DNA of 64,000 nucleotides from Parabacteroides sp. TM07-1AC (GTDB lineage: Bacteria > Bacteroidota > Bacteroidia > Bacteroidales > Tannerellaceae): contig NZ_QUKD01000002.1 in assembly GCF_003480915.1 (NCBI RefSeq), positions 62,001-126,000 of the forward strand, read 5' to 3'. Within the stretch, counting starts at the first letter, position 1. Each line of letters begins with the position of its first letter. Made by a program: the position numbers and the translations under genes. Under the pieces are notes generated by a model, which saw only the letters and a list, made by a program, of their open reading frames with translations, had not been told where the DNA came from and ran no database searches. This document shows, piece by piece, positions 20,401 to 27,243 of the stretch.

Positions 20401-20533
20401 TGCATGGGGACTTTCAGTATCCACTTTGATCACACTGGTTATCGTACCGACGGTATATTGCGTATTTGCCGGAAACGGTGTAAAACGCCGCCGCCGTAAG
20501 ATCGCCAGGTTGAATCATCTGGAACAATTATAA
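17408..20533 (+). CDS. RND-family multidrug efflux permease (AcrB-like)
   Basis: This 1041-residue inner-membrane RND pump has 12 membrane segments and two large periplasmic loops. The N-terminus has the expected first transmembrane helix and PxxxD region (LSVDLLPEIETNMIMV). The proton-relay Asp pair is visible in GMVVDDAIVVLENV near residue 400. GTRQEITRD and the second-half VVKNGIVLIDYTI are also family-typical. It is the last gene of the TetR-TolC-adaptor-RND operon; a large hairpin follows the stop codon. Sequence resembles the HAE-1 drug-efflux group rather than the heavy-metal group, unlike the second RND system at 60-64 kb. Substrate unknown. Confidence 0.93.
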   Translation: MSLYATAVKKPVTTALVFVAVVIMGLFSLTRLSVDLLPEIETNMIMVMTAYPGASATDIEMNVSKPLENVLNSVSDLKHITSQSRENISIVTLEFEYGTDIDVATNDVRDKLDIVESSLPDDVENPIIFKFGTDDIPILLLSVTAEESTNALYKILDDKVSNPLARISGVGAVSISGAPIREVQVYCDPYKLEAYGLTIEGISSIIAQENRNTPGGSIDIGSNTYTLRVQGEFTNANQMLDLVVGSNNGKNVYLRDVAQVKDYIEERAQETFNNGGKGGMIVIQKQSGANSVNIAKKVHEKLPEIQASLPSDVQLGVIVDTSTNILNTIDSLQETIMITFIVVMLVVFIFLGRWRATFIIILTIPISLIAAFAYLLASGNTLNIISLSSLSIAIGMVVDDAIVVLENVTTHIERGSKPKQAAVHATNEVAISVIASTLTMLAVFLPLTMVTGMAGILFKQLGWIVSIIMIVSTVGALTLTPMLCSQLLRLDPKKGRLYVLFFTPIEKALNALDVAYARFLDWAVRHRKTVIAGAFLIFAGSMMMIPMIKTEFFPTQDNARIGITIEMPIGTRQEITRDLALRIDKQFREKYPEILVLNFTEGQADTDNTFAQLSDNGSHIIEMNVNLSSVGDRERGLIEICDMMRQDLAEYSEIKEYKVLAGGQSGSMGGENAVDIEIYGFDFAKTDAVAADLSRRLEGLKGCSQVNISRKDYIPEYQVDFDREKLAMNGLNVTTASLYLRNRINGSTASKYREDGDEYDIKVRYAPEFRQSIEDIENIMIYNNAGQGVRIRDVGKVVERMTPPTIERKNRERLITVSAVVGQGAALSDLVSAVQSELKKMDIPSDVSWQLGGTFEDQQDTFTDLGILMVLIIILVFIVMAAQFESLTDPFVIMFSIPFAFTGVILGLAITQTPLGVMALIGVIMLMGIVVKNGIVLIDYTILCRERGMSILTAAVAAGKSRLRPVLMTTLTTVLGMIPMAIGTGEGAEMWRSMGMTVAWGLSVSTLITLVIVPTVYCVFAGNGVKRRRRKIARLNHLEQL

Positions 20534-20545
20534 AATAACAGAACC

Positions 20546-20608
20546 GGGAGTGACAATCTCCCTTATCAGGGAATAGGTATTTCCCAGATAAGAGAGACAG
20601 CCACTCCC
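20546..20608. terminator. Large multi-segment hairpin after the RND permease
   Basis: Nested complementary segments are GGGAGTG (20546-20552) with CACTCCC (20602-20608), TCTC with GAGA, CTTATC (20562-20567) with GATAAG (20587-20592), and GGGAA with TTCCC, closing a 7-base loop. An alternative outer pair, AACCGG (20542-20547) with CCGGTT (20620-20625), could extend or switch the structure. No strong U-run follows, so it may be a processing or attenuating element rather than a plain intrinsic terminator. Confidence 0.55.
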
Positions 20609-20657
20609 TAAGCTGGGAACCGGTTATTCCCGAATATAACATTAAAATACAAGAACA

Positions 20658-20951
20658 ATGAAAGCTATATTCATATCATTCAATCAGGCTTACTACGAAA
20701 TGATCCTCAGTATTATGGATCGCAGCAACATTCGCGGATTTACTTTCTGGGAAACAGTGCAGGGACGCGGCAGCCAAAAAGGCGAACCTCATTACGGTAG
20801 CCATGCCTGGCCAACCCTCAACTCAGCCATACTGGCAATGGTAGACGACGAAAAAGTCGATCCTTTCCTGGACCTGCTCCACAAAATGGATATGCAGACA
20901 GAAGCCCAGGGACTACGTGCATTCGTATGGAACATTGAAAAATCAATTTGA
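20658..20951 (+). CDS. Small PII-like protein (unknown ligand)
   Basis: This 97-residue protein begins MKAIFISFNQAYYEMILSIMD and contains RGFTFWETVQGRGSQKGEP, HAWPTLNSAILAMVDD and a C-terminal strand GLRAFVWNIE. The ferredoxin-like alternation of strands and helices, and the T-loop-like middle, resemble PII-like signalling proteins found near transporters. I am not certain of the family. It lies between the RND efflux operon and the STM3941-like gene (6 bases downstream). It might regulate either the pump or the steroid genes, but nothing in the sequence decides this. Confidence 0.6.
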   Translation: MKAIFISFNQAYYEMILSIMDRSNIRGFTFWETVQGRGSQKGEPHYGSHAWPTLNSAILAMVDDEKVDPFLDLLHKMDMQTEAQGLRAFVWNIEKSI

Positions 20952-20956
20952 CGGTT

Positions 20957-21514
20957 ATGGAAGCACCTTCTACAATCACATTCAAATTGAGCAGGCATAA
21001 AAAGAGAGGATTGTTCCTGACAACGCTCCTCTCTGCCCTGATCGGTGCCGGAGCTTTGTATGCTGCTCATGACCTCAAATACGGGGAAGGACGTTTTGTC
21101 TTTATCTTCATCGGTGTCTTTGCTTTACTCACGACATTCTTCTGCTTAATCAGCTATTCATTCCTAACCCGCGAAAGTTTCAAGGCGATCTATATCTCCG
21201 ACGAGGGGATCAATGATATATCGACAGGCAACCGGATAGGCACAATTTTGTGGAAAGATGTTGACAATATCAAAATAATGGACGACCTTAGCAACCTGAA
21301 ACGTAAATATATCGTGCTGAAGGTAAAAAATCCGAACGAATATATTGACCGGGAGCCCACACGTAGCAAGAAGCGTTCCCTGGAACTGAAGCTTCAATAC
21401 TACGGATCGCCTATTTGTATCTCCGACCGTGCGTTGGATTGTACATTTAAGGAACTCGAAAAGGCTGTATTCGAGAAATACAACCACTATAAAACATTAC
21501 ATAAAGAAGCATAA
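20957..21514 (+). CDS. STM3941-like membrane protein, unknown function
   Basis: This 185-residue protein has two membrane segments near residues 20-40 and 47-70, then a soluble PH-like domain (AIYISDEGINDISTGNRIGT, WKDVDNIKIMDD). This layout is that of the STM3941 family of unknown function. I chose the ATG at 20957 (MEAPSTITFKL); an in-frame TTG nine bases earlier would overlap the previous stop. It is 19 bases upstream of the 5-alpha-reductase-like gene and may be co-transcribed with it. No catalytic residues can be named. Confidence 0.6.
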   Translation: MEAPSTITFKLSRHKKRGLFLTTLLSALIGAGALYAAHDLKYGEGRFVFIFIGVFALLTTFFCLISYSFLTRESFKAIYISDEGINDISTGNRIGTILWKDVDNIKIMDDLSNLKRKYIVLKVKNPNEYIDREPTRSKKRSLELKLQYYGSPICISDRALDCTFKELEKAVFEKYNHYKTLHKEA

Positions 21515-21533
21515 TCTTATTACTCGATTTAAA

Positions 21534-22295
21534 ATGACCCTTGATGAGTTTAATATATTGCTGATTATAATGGCGGTCATTGCCGCCATTGTTTTTGTTA
21601 CCCTTTACTTCGTAGAAGCCGGATACGGCATGTTATTCGACAAAAAATGGGGTATCCCTATTCCAAACAAAATAGCCTGGATCTGTATGGAAGCACCAGT
21701 CTTTGGGGTGATGCTCTTCCTCTGGAGCCAGTCCGAACGGCAACTTGAAACCGTTCCCCTACTCTTCTTCCTCTTCTTCGAACTGCATTACCTGCAACGG
21801 GCATTTATATTCCCCTTACTGATCAAAGGTAAGAGCAAAATGCCTGTGGGCATTATGACAATGGGGATTGTCTTCAACCTGCTGAACGGTTACATACAAG
21901 GCATGTGGATATTTTACCTCGCCCCCGAAAATATGTATTCGAGCCAATGGCTGACCACTCCGCAATTCATTATCGGAACACTGATGTTCTTCAGCGGCAT
22001 GTGGATCAACTGGCGGTCTGACTATATCGTCCGCCATCTCCGCAAGCCGGGCGACACCAATCATTATCTTCCCAAAGGAGGTATGTTCAACTACGTAACC
22101 TCCGCCAACTATTTTGGCGAACTGGTGGAATGGTGTGGTTTTGCCATCCTAACCTGGAGCGCCAGCGGAGCATTGTTCGCTTGGTGGACATTTGCCAACC
22201 TGGTTCCGCGTGCCAATACGATCTGGCACAAGTACAAAGCCATGTTCGGCAAAGAAGTCGGGAACCGGAAACGAATTATCCCATTTATTTACTGA
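21534..22295 (+). CDS. 3-oxo-5-alpha-steroid 4-dehydrogenase (steroid 5-alpha-reductase) family
   Basis: This 253-residue polytopic membrane protein has about seven hydrophobic segments. It carries the signature of the steroid 5-alpha-reductase family (PF02544): MEAPVF with Glu53, FELHYLQRAFIFP with His85-Tyr86 and Arg89, and the C-terminal NADPH-site motif ANYFGELVEWCGFA (Asn192 to Trp200). The start is the ATG at 21534, giving an N-terminal helix; an upstream extension overlaps the previous gene in another frame. It is 42 bases upstream of an Old Yellow Enzyme-type reductase and followed by a short-chain dehydrogenase. This trio fits reduction of 3-oxo-delta-4 steroids such as 3-oxo-delta-4-lithocholate to 5-alpha products. 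As I recall, Parabacteroides merdae was reported to make isoallolithocholic acid with such genes. Exact substrate is inferred. Confidence 0.85.
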   Translation: MTLDEFNILLIIMAVIAAIVFVTLYFVEAGYGMLFDKKWGIPIPNKIAWICMEAPVFGVMLFLWSQSERQLETVPLLFFLFFELHYLQRAFIFPLLIKGKSKMPVGIMTMGIVFNLLNGYIQGMWIFYLAPENMYSSQWLTTPQFIIGTLMFFSGMWINWRSDYIVRHLRKPGDTNHYLPKGGMFNYVTSANYFGELVEWCGFAILTWSASGALFAWWTFANLVPRANTIWHKYKAMFGKEVGNRKRIIPFIY

Positions 22296-22337
22296 TGTGA
22301 TTATACAAAATACGACAACAAATAACTGGTTATTAAT

Positions 22338-23564
22338 ATGAATAAAGAATCTATGCTATTCACCCCGGCATCTATCGGCCCGCTCACGCTCAGAAATCGT
22401 ACGATCAGAGCGGCCGCTTTCGAAAGTATGTGCCCGGGGAACGCTCCGTCGGAAATGTTATATAACTACCATACCTCTGTGGCTGCCGGCGGAATCGGCA
22501 TGACTACTTTAGCCTATGCCGCCGTAACGCAAAGCGGACTTTCATTCGAACGTCAGTTGTGGTTACGCCCTGAAATTATACCCGGTCTGAAGAAGATCAC
22601 AGATGCCATCCATAAAGAGGGTGCTGCCGCTTCCATACAGATCGGACATTGCGGGAATATGTCCCACAAAAATATCTGCGGATGCACTCCTATTTCCGCC
22701 TCTACGGGATTCAACATCTATTCTCCGACTTTCGTTCGTGGGATGAAACAATCAGAGATAGCAGCCATAGCAAAAGCCTTCGGCCAGGCAGTTCACCTCG
22801 CCCGCGAAGCAGGAATGGATGCCGTCGAAGTACATGCCGGACACGGTTATCTGATCAGCCAGTTCCTCTCTCCTTATACCAACCGCCGGAAAGACGAATA
22901 TGGCGGAAGCCTGGAAAACCGGATGCGTTTCATGAAGATGTGTATGGAAGAGGTAATGAAAGCTGCCGGTTCGGATATGGCAGTCCTGGTAAAGATGAAT
23001 ATGCGCGACGGCTTTAAAGGCGGCATGGAACTCGACGAGACGTTGGAAGTCGCCCGTACCCTGCAAAACCAATGCGGCGTACATGCCCTGATACTGAGCG
23101 GGGGATTTGTAAGCCGTGCTCCTATGTACGTCATGCGGGGAGCCATGCCTATCCGTACAATGACCCATTACATGCCAAACGGCTGGTTGCCCATTGGCGT
23201 TCGGATGGCAGGTCACCTGATGATACCTACCGAACCGTTCAAGGAAGCCTATTTCCTGGAAGATGCACTGAAGTTCCGGGCAGCCCTGAAAATGCCCCTT
23301 GTATATGTCGGCGGCCTTATCTCCCGTGAAAAGATAGAGGAAGTGCTCGGCCACGGATTCGAGTTTGTCAGCATGGCACGTGCACTGCTCAACGACCCGG
23401 CTTTCGTCAACCATATGAAAGAAGACGAACAGGCCCGTTGCGACTGCGGTCACAGCAACTATTGCATTGCCCGTATGTATTCACTGGAAATGGCTTGCCA
23501 TAAACATATACAGAATCTACCTAAAAGTATTGTCAAAGAAATAGAAAAACTGGAGTATAAATAA
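22338..23564 (+). CDS. NADH:flavin oxidoreductase (Old Yellow Enzyme family), candidate steroid 5-beta-reductase
   Basis: This 408-residue FMN-dependent TIM-barrel oxidoreductase contains IGHCGNMSH, VHAGHGYLISQFLSPYTNRR and DEYGGSLENRMRF, the hallmarks of the 2,4-dienoyl-CoA reductase/BaiCD branch. The C-terminus has a cysteine group (CDCGHSNYC and a later Cys) resembling, but not spaced like, the usual C-x2-C-x3-C-x11-C iron-sulphur site. It lacks the C-terminal NAD/FAD domain of the full 2,4-dienoyl-CoA reductase. Between a 5-alpha-reductase-like gene and a short-chain dehydrogenase, it is a good candidate for the 5-beta-reductase of delta-4 3-oxo steroids. It is encoded 2 bases upstream of the dehydrogenase. 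Substrate is inferred from context. Confidence 0.85.
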   Translation: MNKESMLFTPASIGPLTLRNRTIRAAAFESMCPGNAPSEMLYNYHTSVAAGGIGMTTLAYAAVTQSGLSFERQLWLRPEIIPGLKKITDAIHKEGAAASIQIGHCGNMSHKNICGCTPISASTGFNIYSPTFVRGMKQSEIAAIAKAFGQAVHLAREAGMDAVEVHAGHGYLISQFLSPYTNRRKDEYGGSLENRMRFMKMCMEEVMKAAGSDMAVLVKMNMRDGFKGGMELDETLEVARTLQNQCGVHALILSGGFVSRAPMYVMRGAMPIRTMTHYMPNGWLPIGVRMAGHLMIPTEPFKEAYFLEDALKFRAALKMPLVYVGGLISREKIEEVLGHGFEFVSMARALLNDPAFVNHMKEDEQARCDCGHSNYCIARMYSLEMACHKHIQNLPKSIVKEIEKLEYK

Positions 23565-23566
23565 TA

Positions 23567-24418
23567 ATGGAAAAAGGAATAGCCATTATAACCGGTGCCG
23601 ACGGGGGCATGGGACAAGAGATCACCCTGGCACTGGCCAAAGACGGTTTTCAGATCATCATGGCATGTAAAGAACCGGAGAAAGCATATCAGGTCTGCGA
23701 ACGTATAAAACAAGAAAGCGGGAATAAGCAAATAGAGGTCCGCGGGATAGACCTCTCCTCTTTATCATCCGTCCATGCTTTCGCACAAAAGATACTGGCG
23801 GAAGGACGCCCGGTCAGCCGGTTAATGAACAATGCCGGAGTTCTGACCACCCATATCCGTCCTACAGTAGACGGATTGGAAACGATTGTCAGCGTTAATT
23901 ACGTCGGTCCGTATCTGCTCACCCGGTTACTGCTTCCCCTGATGCATAAGGGAACCCGTATCGTTAATACAGTATCCTGCACGTATGCCATCGGTAAAAT
24001 AGAATCCGACTTCTTCACCAAAGGGAAGAACGGACGCTTCAACCGGATATCGGTGTACGGAAATACCAAACTCGCCTTATTGCTCTTTACACGCGAACTA
24101 GCAGAAAGGGTAAAAGAAAAAGGAATTACCGTCAACGCCTCCGACCCAGGTATCGTCAGTACGAATATGATCACGATGAATGCCTGGTTCGACCCGCTGA
24201 CAGATATCCTGTTCCGTCCTTTCATCAAAACACCGCTGCAAGGAGCGGCAACAGCCATACACCTTGCTCTGTCGGAAGATGTGAACGATAAAAGTGGTGC
24301 ATGCTACGCCAACAGCAAAGAGAAAAAGCTGTCGGAACGTATCCGAAACCATCCGGCACAAGTCAAGCTCTGGGACGATACGGAGACATTGCTTCGTTCC
24401 CGTAATCTACTGGATTAA
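23567..24418 (+). CDS. Short-chain dehydrogenase, candidate hydroxysteroid dehydrogenase
   Basis: This 283-residue classical-type SDR has the cofactor motif TGADGGMG (residues 9-16), NNAG near 88-91, and the catalytic residues Ser137, Tyr164 and Lys168 (YGNTK). The overall pattern (NAGVLTTH, DPGIVSTNM) is like retinol dehydrogenase-type SDRs. An Asp in place of Ser/Thr in the glycine-rich loop is notable. It is the last gene of the steroid-like cluster, immediately after the flavin reductase, so a 3-beta- (or other) hydroxysteroid dehydrogenase is the likeliest job. It would interconvert the 3-oxo and 3-hydroxy groups. This is inferred; SDR sequence alone does not reveal the substrate. Confidence 0.85.
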   Translation: MEKGIAIITGADGGMGQEITLALAKDGFQIIMACKEPEKAYQVCERIKQESGNKQIEVRGIDLSSLSSVHAFAQKILAEGRPVSRLMNNAGVLTTHIRPTVDGLETIVSVNYVGPYLLTRLLLPLMHKGTRIVNTVSCTYAIGKIESDFFTKGKNGRFNRISVYGNTKLALLLFTRELAERVKEKGITVNASDPGIVSTNMITMNAWFDPLTDILFRPFIKTPLQGAATAIHLALSEDVNDKSGACYANSKEKKLSERIRNHPAQVKLWDDTETLLRSRNLLD

Positions 24419-24437
24419 AAAAATATACACGGGACAG

Positions 24438-24468
24438 TTGGAACGTATTAATAAAAAACATACCTTTG
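24438..24468 (+). promoter_or_regulatory. Promoter for the L25 gene
   Basis: TTG at 24438-24440, a 20-base spacer and TACCTTTG at 24461-24468 exactly match the Bacteroidetes housekeeping consensus (TTG, 19-21 bases, TAnnTTTG). The transcript would start near 24475, leaving a leader of about 75 bases before the ATG at 24551. Confidence 0.75.
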
Positions 24469-24550
24469 CACCGCTTTTAACCCCCGTACGTGTGATGGGA
24501 AAATTAGGAAGCATAAATACTAATTTTGAGTAACACAAAAAATTAAAGAA

Positions 24551-25141
24551 ATGAAGACATTCCAATTAGAAGGAAAAGGAAGAGAAGTAGCTGCTACTTC
24601 TTCTGATCAGAAAAGAGCTTTGAAAGCTATGCGTAAAAATCAGGAAATCCCTGCTGTATTATACGGTGGCGAAAAAGTAACTCACTTTACAGTAACTGTC
24701 GACAGTGTACGTAAACTGGTTTATACTCCGGAAATCTTCGCTGTTGAACTGAACATCGACGGAAAAAAGACTATGGCTATCGTTAAAGATATCCAGTTCC
24801 AGGCAGTAACCGATGCTATCATACACATGGACTTCATGGAAGTTTCAGAAAACAAACCGGTAACAATGGAAGTTCCTGTTGTTCTGACTGGTCACGCCGA
24901 AGGTGTTAAGGCCGGTGGTAAGCTGACATTACGTATGAGAAAGCTGAAAGTAAAAGCTGTTTACACTCAGATCCCTGAAAAACTGACTATCAACGTTGAT
25001 CACCTGGGCTTAGGTAAGTCTATGCAGGTGGGTGCTTTACACTTCGAAGGTCTGGAACTGACCAATGCAAAGAACGCTGTTGTTTGCGCCGTTCAGTTGA
25101 CTCGTGCCGCTCGTGGTGCTCAAGCTACTGCTGGTAAGTAA
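24551..25141 (+). CDS. rplY: Ribosomal protein L25/general stress protein Ctc
   Basis: This 196-residue long-form L25 (Ctc type) has an N-terminal 5S rRNA-binding domain (about 1-90, with RKNQEIPAVLYGG) and a C-terminal beta domain (KAGGKLTLRMRKLKVKAVY). An Ala-rich tail ends ARGAQATAGK. It binds 5S rRNA in the large ribosomal subunit. The codon use is strongly biased to highly expressed codons (e.g. CTG, GTT, GCT), as expected. It has its own strong consensus promoter and is followed by a weak hairpin before the pth gene. Confidence 0.95.
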   Translation: MKTFQLEGKGREVAATSSDQKRALKAMRKNQEIPAVLYGGEKVTHFTVTVDSVRKLVYTPEIFAVELNIDGKKTMAIVKDIQFQAVTDAIIHMDFMEVSENKPVTMEVPVVLTGHAEGVKAGGKLTLRMRKLKVKAVYTQIPEKLTINVDHLGLGKSMQVGALHFEGLELTNAKNAVVCAVQLTRAARGAQATAGK

Positions 25142-25169
25142 TCTGAAAAAGAGAATACCAAATAACGTG

Positions 25170-25207
25170 AGGGAGGAATGTTCAGGAGAATGTTCTTCCC
25201 TTTCTTA
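25170..25207 (+). terminator. Weak hairpin with T-rich tail after the L25 gene
   Basis: GGGAGGA (25171-25177) pairs with TCTTCCC (25194-25200), including one G-U pair, and is followed by TTTCTT. It would give partial termination between the L25 and pth genes. Confidence 0.5.
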
Positions 25208-25230
25208 TATTATATAATAATGCAAAAATC

Positions 25231-25794
25231 ATGAAATATCTGATAACCGGACTTGGTAATATAGGTTCTGAATACTGGGGTACGCGGCATAATATCGGTT
25301 TCCGTGTCGTGAATGCTTTGGCTGAAGAAGCCGGAGTGCCTTTCACGGAAGAGCGTTACGGAGCAGTTGCCCGGATGCGGGTAAAGAACTGCGAGCTGAT
25401 CCTGCTCAAACCGAATACATTTATGAACCTGAGCGGAAATGCTGTCCGCTACTGGTTACAAAAAGAGAACATTCCTGTAGAGAATCTGTTGGTCGTAGTA
25501 GACGACCTGGCTCTCCCCTTCGGTACTTTACGCCTGAAACCGAAGGGCAGCGACGCTGGTCACAACGGACTGAAAAACATCCAGCAGCTCCTGGGCACAC
25601 AGGAATACAGCCGCCTGCGGTTCGGTATAGGCAGCGACTTTCCCCGCGGCGGACAAATAGATTACGTTTTAGGCAAGTTTCCGCCTGAAGAACTGGAACT
25701 GATGCCGGAAAAATTGAAACGGGCCATCGAGATCGTCAAGAGCTTCTGCCTGGCGGGAGTACAGATCACGATGAACCAGTTTAATAACAAGTAA
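25231..25794 (+). CDS. pth: Peptidyl-tRNA hydrolase
   Basis: This 187-residue enzyme cleaves the ester bond of peptidyl-tRNA released from stalled ribosomes. Visible family motifs are [19 protein letters not shown] (catalytic His20), [27 protein letters not shown] and [12 protein letters not shown]. Length is normal and it is cytoplasmic. It stands between the L25 gene and the S4-domain gene (6 bases downstream), a common housekeeping arrangement in Bacteroidota. Confidence 0.96.
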   Translation: MKYLITGLGNIGSEYWGTRHNIGFRVVNALAEEAGVPFTEERYGAVARMRVKNCELILLKPNTFMNLSGNAVRYWLQKENIPVENLLVVVDDLALPFGTLRLKPKGSDAGHNGLKNIQQLLGTQEYSRLRFGIGSDFPRGGQIDYVLGKFPPEELELMPEKLKRAIEIVKSFCLAGVQITMNQFNNK

Positions 25795-25800
25795 AAAGTT

Positions 25801-26232
25801 ATGAACGAAGTAAGAATAGACAAATGGATGTGGGCAACCCGCATCTTTAAAACTCGGACAATCGCAGCGGAAGCCTGCAAGAAAAGCCGGGTCATGATAA
25901 ACAATGTCACCGTAAAACCGTCCCGCATGATCAAAGTCGGCGAAGTGATTCAGGTGCGCAAGCCGCCTGTAACCTTCTCTTTCAAAGTACTGGCACTGAC
26001 GGAACGCCGGATGGGAGCCAAACTGGTTCCGGACTACCTGGAAAATGTCACGACACCAGACCAATATGAAATACTGGAAATGAACAAAATCTCCGGCTTC
26101 GTAGACCGCGCCCGTGGCCTGGGCCGCCCGACAAAGAAAGACCGTCGCGAACTGGAACAGTTCACTGATCCGGGAGTAATGGACGACGGCTTCGACTTTG
26201 ATTTCGATTTTGATTCGAATGATGAAGAATGA
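25801..26232 (+). CDS. S4-domain RNA-binding protein (Hsp15-like)
   Basis: This 143-residue protein has an N-terminal S4 domain (residues 4-65; RIDKWMWATRIFKTRTIAAE, KKSRVMINNVTVKPS). The C-terminus is acidic, ending in a run of alternating Asp and Phe. Hsp15 (HslR) of E. coli binds free 50S subunits carrying nascent chains, and its placement beside pth fits a ribosome-rescue or quality-control role. The repeated DF tail is unusual and of unknown purpose. Confidence 0.88.
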   Translation: MNEVRIDKWMWATRIFKTRTIAAEACKKSRVMINNVTVKPSRMIKVGEVIQVRKPPVTFSFKVLALTERRMGAKLVPDYLENVTTPDQYEILEMNKISGFVDRARGLGRPTKKDRRELEQFTDPGVMDDGFDFDFDFDSNDEE

Positions 26233-26658
26233 AAATAAAGGACAAAATTCAACTATCATGAACTATCATAAAACGACCTGTCTGAGGTAATGCAGCGCAA
26301 AAAAGGGGATTAAAAAAGATCAGATGCCTACTGTTTTCCGATAATACCCTACATCTTTTGCTCAAATATGGCTGTTATTTTCACGAAAACTACTTATCCT
26401 TCTCCTTGAGATCCCCTTTTCAGGCCTTTTTACACCCGGGTTTGAACGATGCTAAGACCCGGGTCCCAATACCCTTTACACCCGGGTCTCAAAAAAGAGA
26501 AGTCCCTACTTTGCTGAAAATAAGTCATATACCCAATCGGTTTTGCTGGGCTATTTTATGATAGTATGATGGTTGAAAATGGAACTATCACACGAACTAT
26601 CATAGTCCGTAACCGTTGTATTTCAATTCCCAGAAAGTCAAAAATGATAGTATGACAG
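26233..26658. repeat. Intergenic repeat block: ACTATCAT decamers and spaced ACCCGGGT palindromes
   Basis: About 426 bases without a gene. A tandem decamer AACTATCATG/AACTATCATA is at 26251-26270. Inverted or direct relatives lie at 26557-26574, 26583-26605 and 26644-26660, alternating in orientation so that they can pair. In the centre, the 8-base palindrome ACCCGGGT occurs at 26434, 26457 and 26480, with an exact 23-base period. No plausible protein is encoded. It may be a transcription-end/MITE-like element plus a protein-binding array. Confidence 0.6.
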
Positions 26659-27135
26659 TTATTGCTTCTCTTCTGTCAACAAGTTTCCCTCATCATTCCA
26701 GGTACGCCAGATACCGCTTTTCTTGCCTTTGGTGTAGAACATTTCAAAGCGCAAAACACCCTTTTCATTCCAGATACGCCAAGGACCGTCTTTCTGACCA
26801 TCTTTATAACTGGCCAGCCCCACTAACTGCCCGTTTTCGTTATAAGTACGCCATTCCCCGTGGAAGACACCATGGTAATAAGAACGTACTTCGGCAATCT
26901 TTCCGTCCGGATAATAAATGACGTATGTGCCTTCGGGACGGCCATCTTTCAAAAACAGCTCCATCTTCAACATACCGTCATCGTAGAATTCGGTGTAACG
27001 TCCGGTGTATGGGGTGGTTTGTGTGGCATCCGTATAATATTGTCCTTCGCTGAGGACGAGATCCTGTGCATGAATAGCCAGAGCAGAACCGGCAACCAGT
27101 GTAGAGGTCAGTAATAATTTCTTTATCATTTGCAT
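26659..27135 (-). CDS. Exported MORN-variant (YwqK-like) repeat protein
   Basis: This 158-residue protein has a signal peptide (residues 1-24, ending AIHAQ) and about five MORN-2-like repeats with the pattern DG-x-x-x-G-x-W-x-x-W/Y (e.g. DGQKDGPWRIWNEKG, KGKKSGIWRTWNDEG). Proteins of this kind are often labelled YwqK-family antitoxin because of a Bacillus gene. A toxin partner is not visible here, so that name should not be taken as function. It is likely periplasmic or surface-exposed, with an unknown role. The stop overlaps the edge of the upstream intergenic repeat. Confidence 0.75.
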   Translation of the reverse strand: MQMIKKLLLTSTLVAGSALAIHAQDLVLSEGQYYTDATQTTPYTGRYTEFYDDGMLKMELFLKDGRPEGTYVIYYPDGKIAEVRSYYHGVFHGEWRTYNENGQLVGLASYKDGQKDGPWRIWNEKGVLRFEMFYTKGKKSGIWRTWNDEGNLLTEEKQ

Positions 27136-27165
27136 GTATTTATTATTGTTACCATCCTAATACAT

Positions 27166-27206
27166 AGGAAGGGTACCGGAAACTGTTACATATTCCGGCC
27201 CCTCCT
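27166..27206 (-). terminator. Hairpin downstream of the beta-helix lipoprotein gene
   Basis: CCGGAA pairs with TTCCGG around an 11-base loop. It is extended by AGGAAGGG on one side and CCCCTCCT on the other with small mismatches. It lies 37 bases past the stop on the minus strand and precedes the YwqK-like gene. Confidence 0.5.
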
Positions 27207-27243
27207 CCATTATTTTAAAATTACGATAAGCAACAGAAGTAAA

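Noticed and set aside
26434..26487. CRISPR-like array
   Set aside because: Repeats are only 8 bases and palindromic, with three units and no cas gene nearby. Spacers of 15 bases are too short for CRISPR.
26659..27135. True antitoxin of a YwqK type toxin-antitoxin pair
   Set aside because: The label comes from MORN-like repeats only. The protein is exported and no toxin gene is adjacent.
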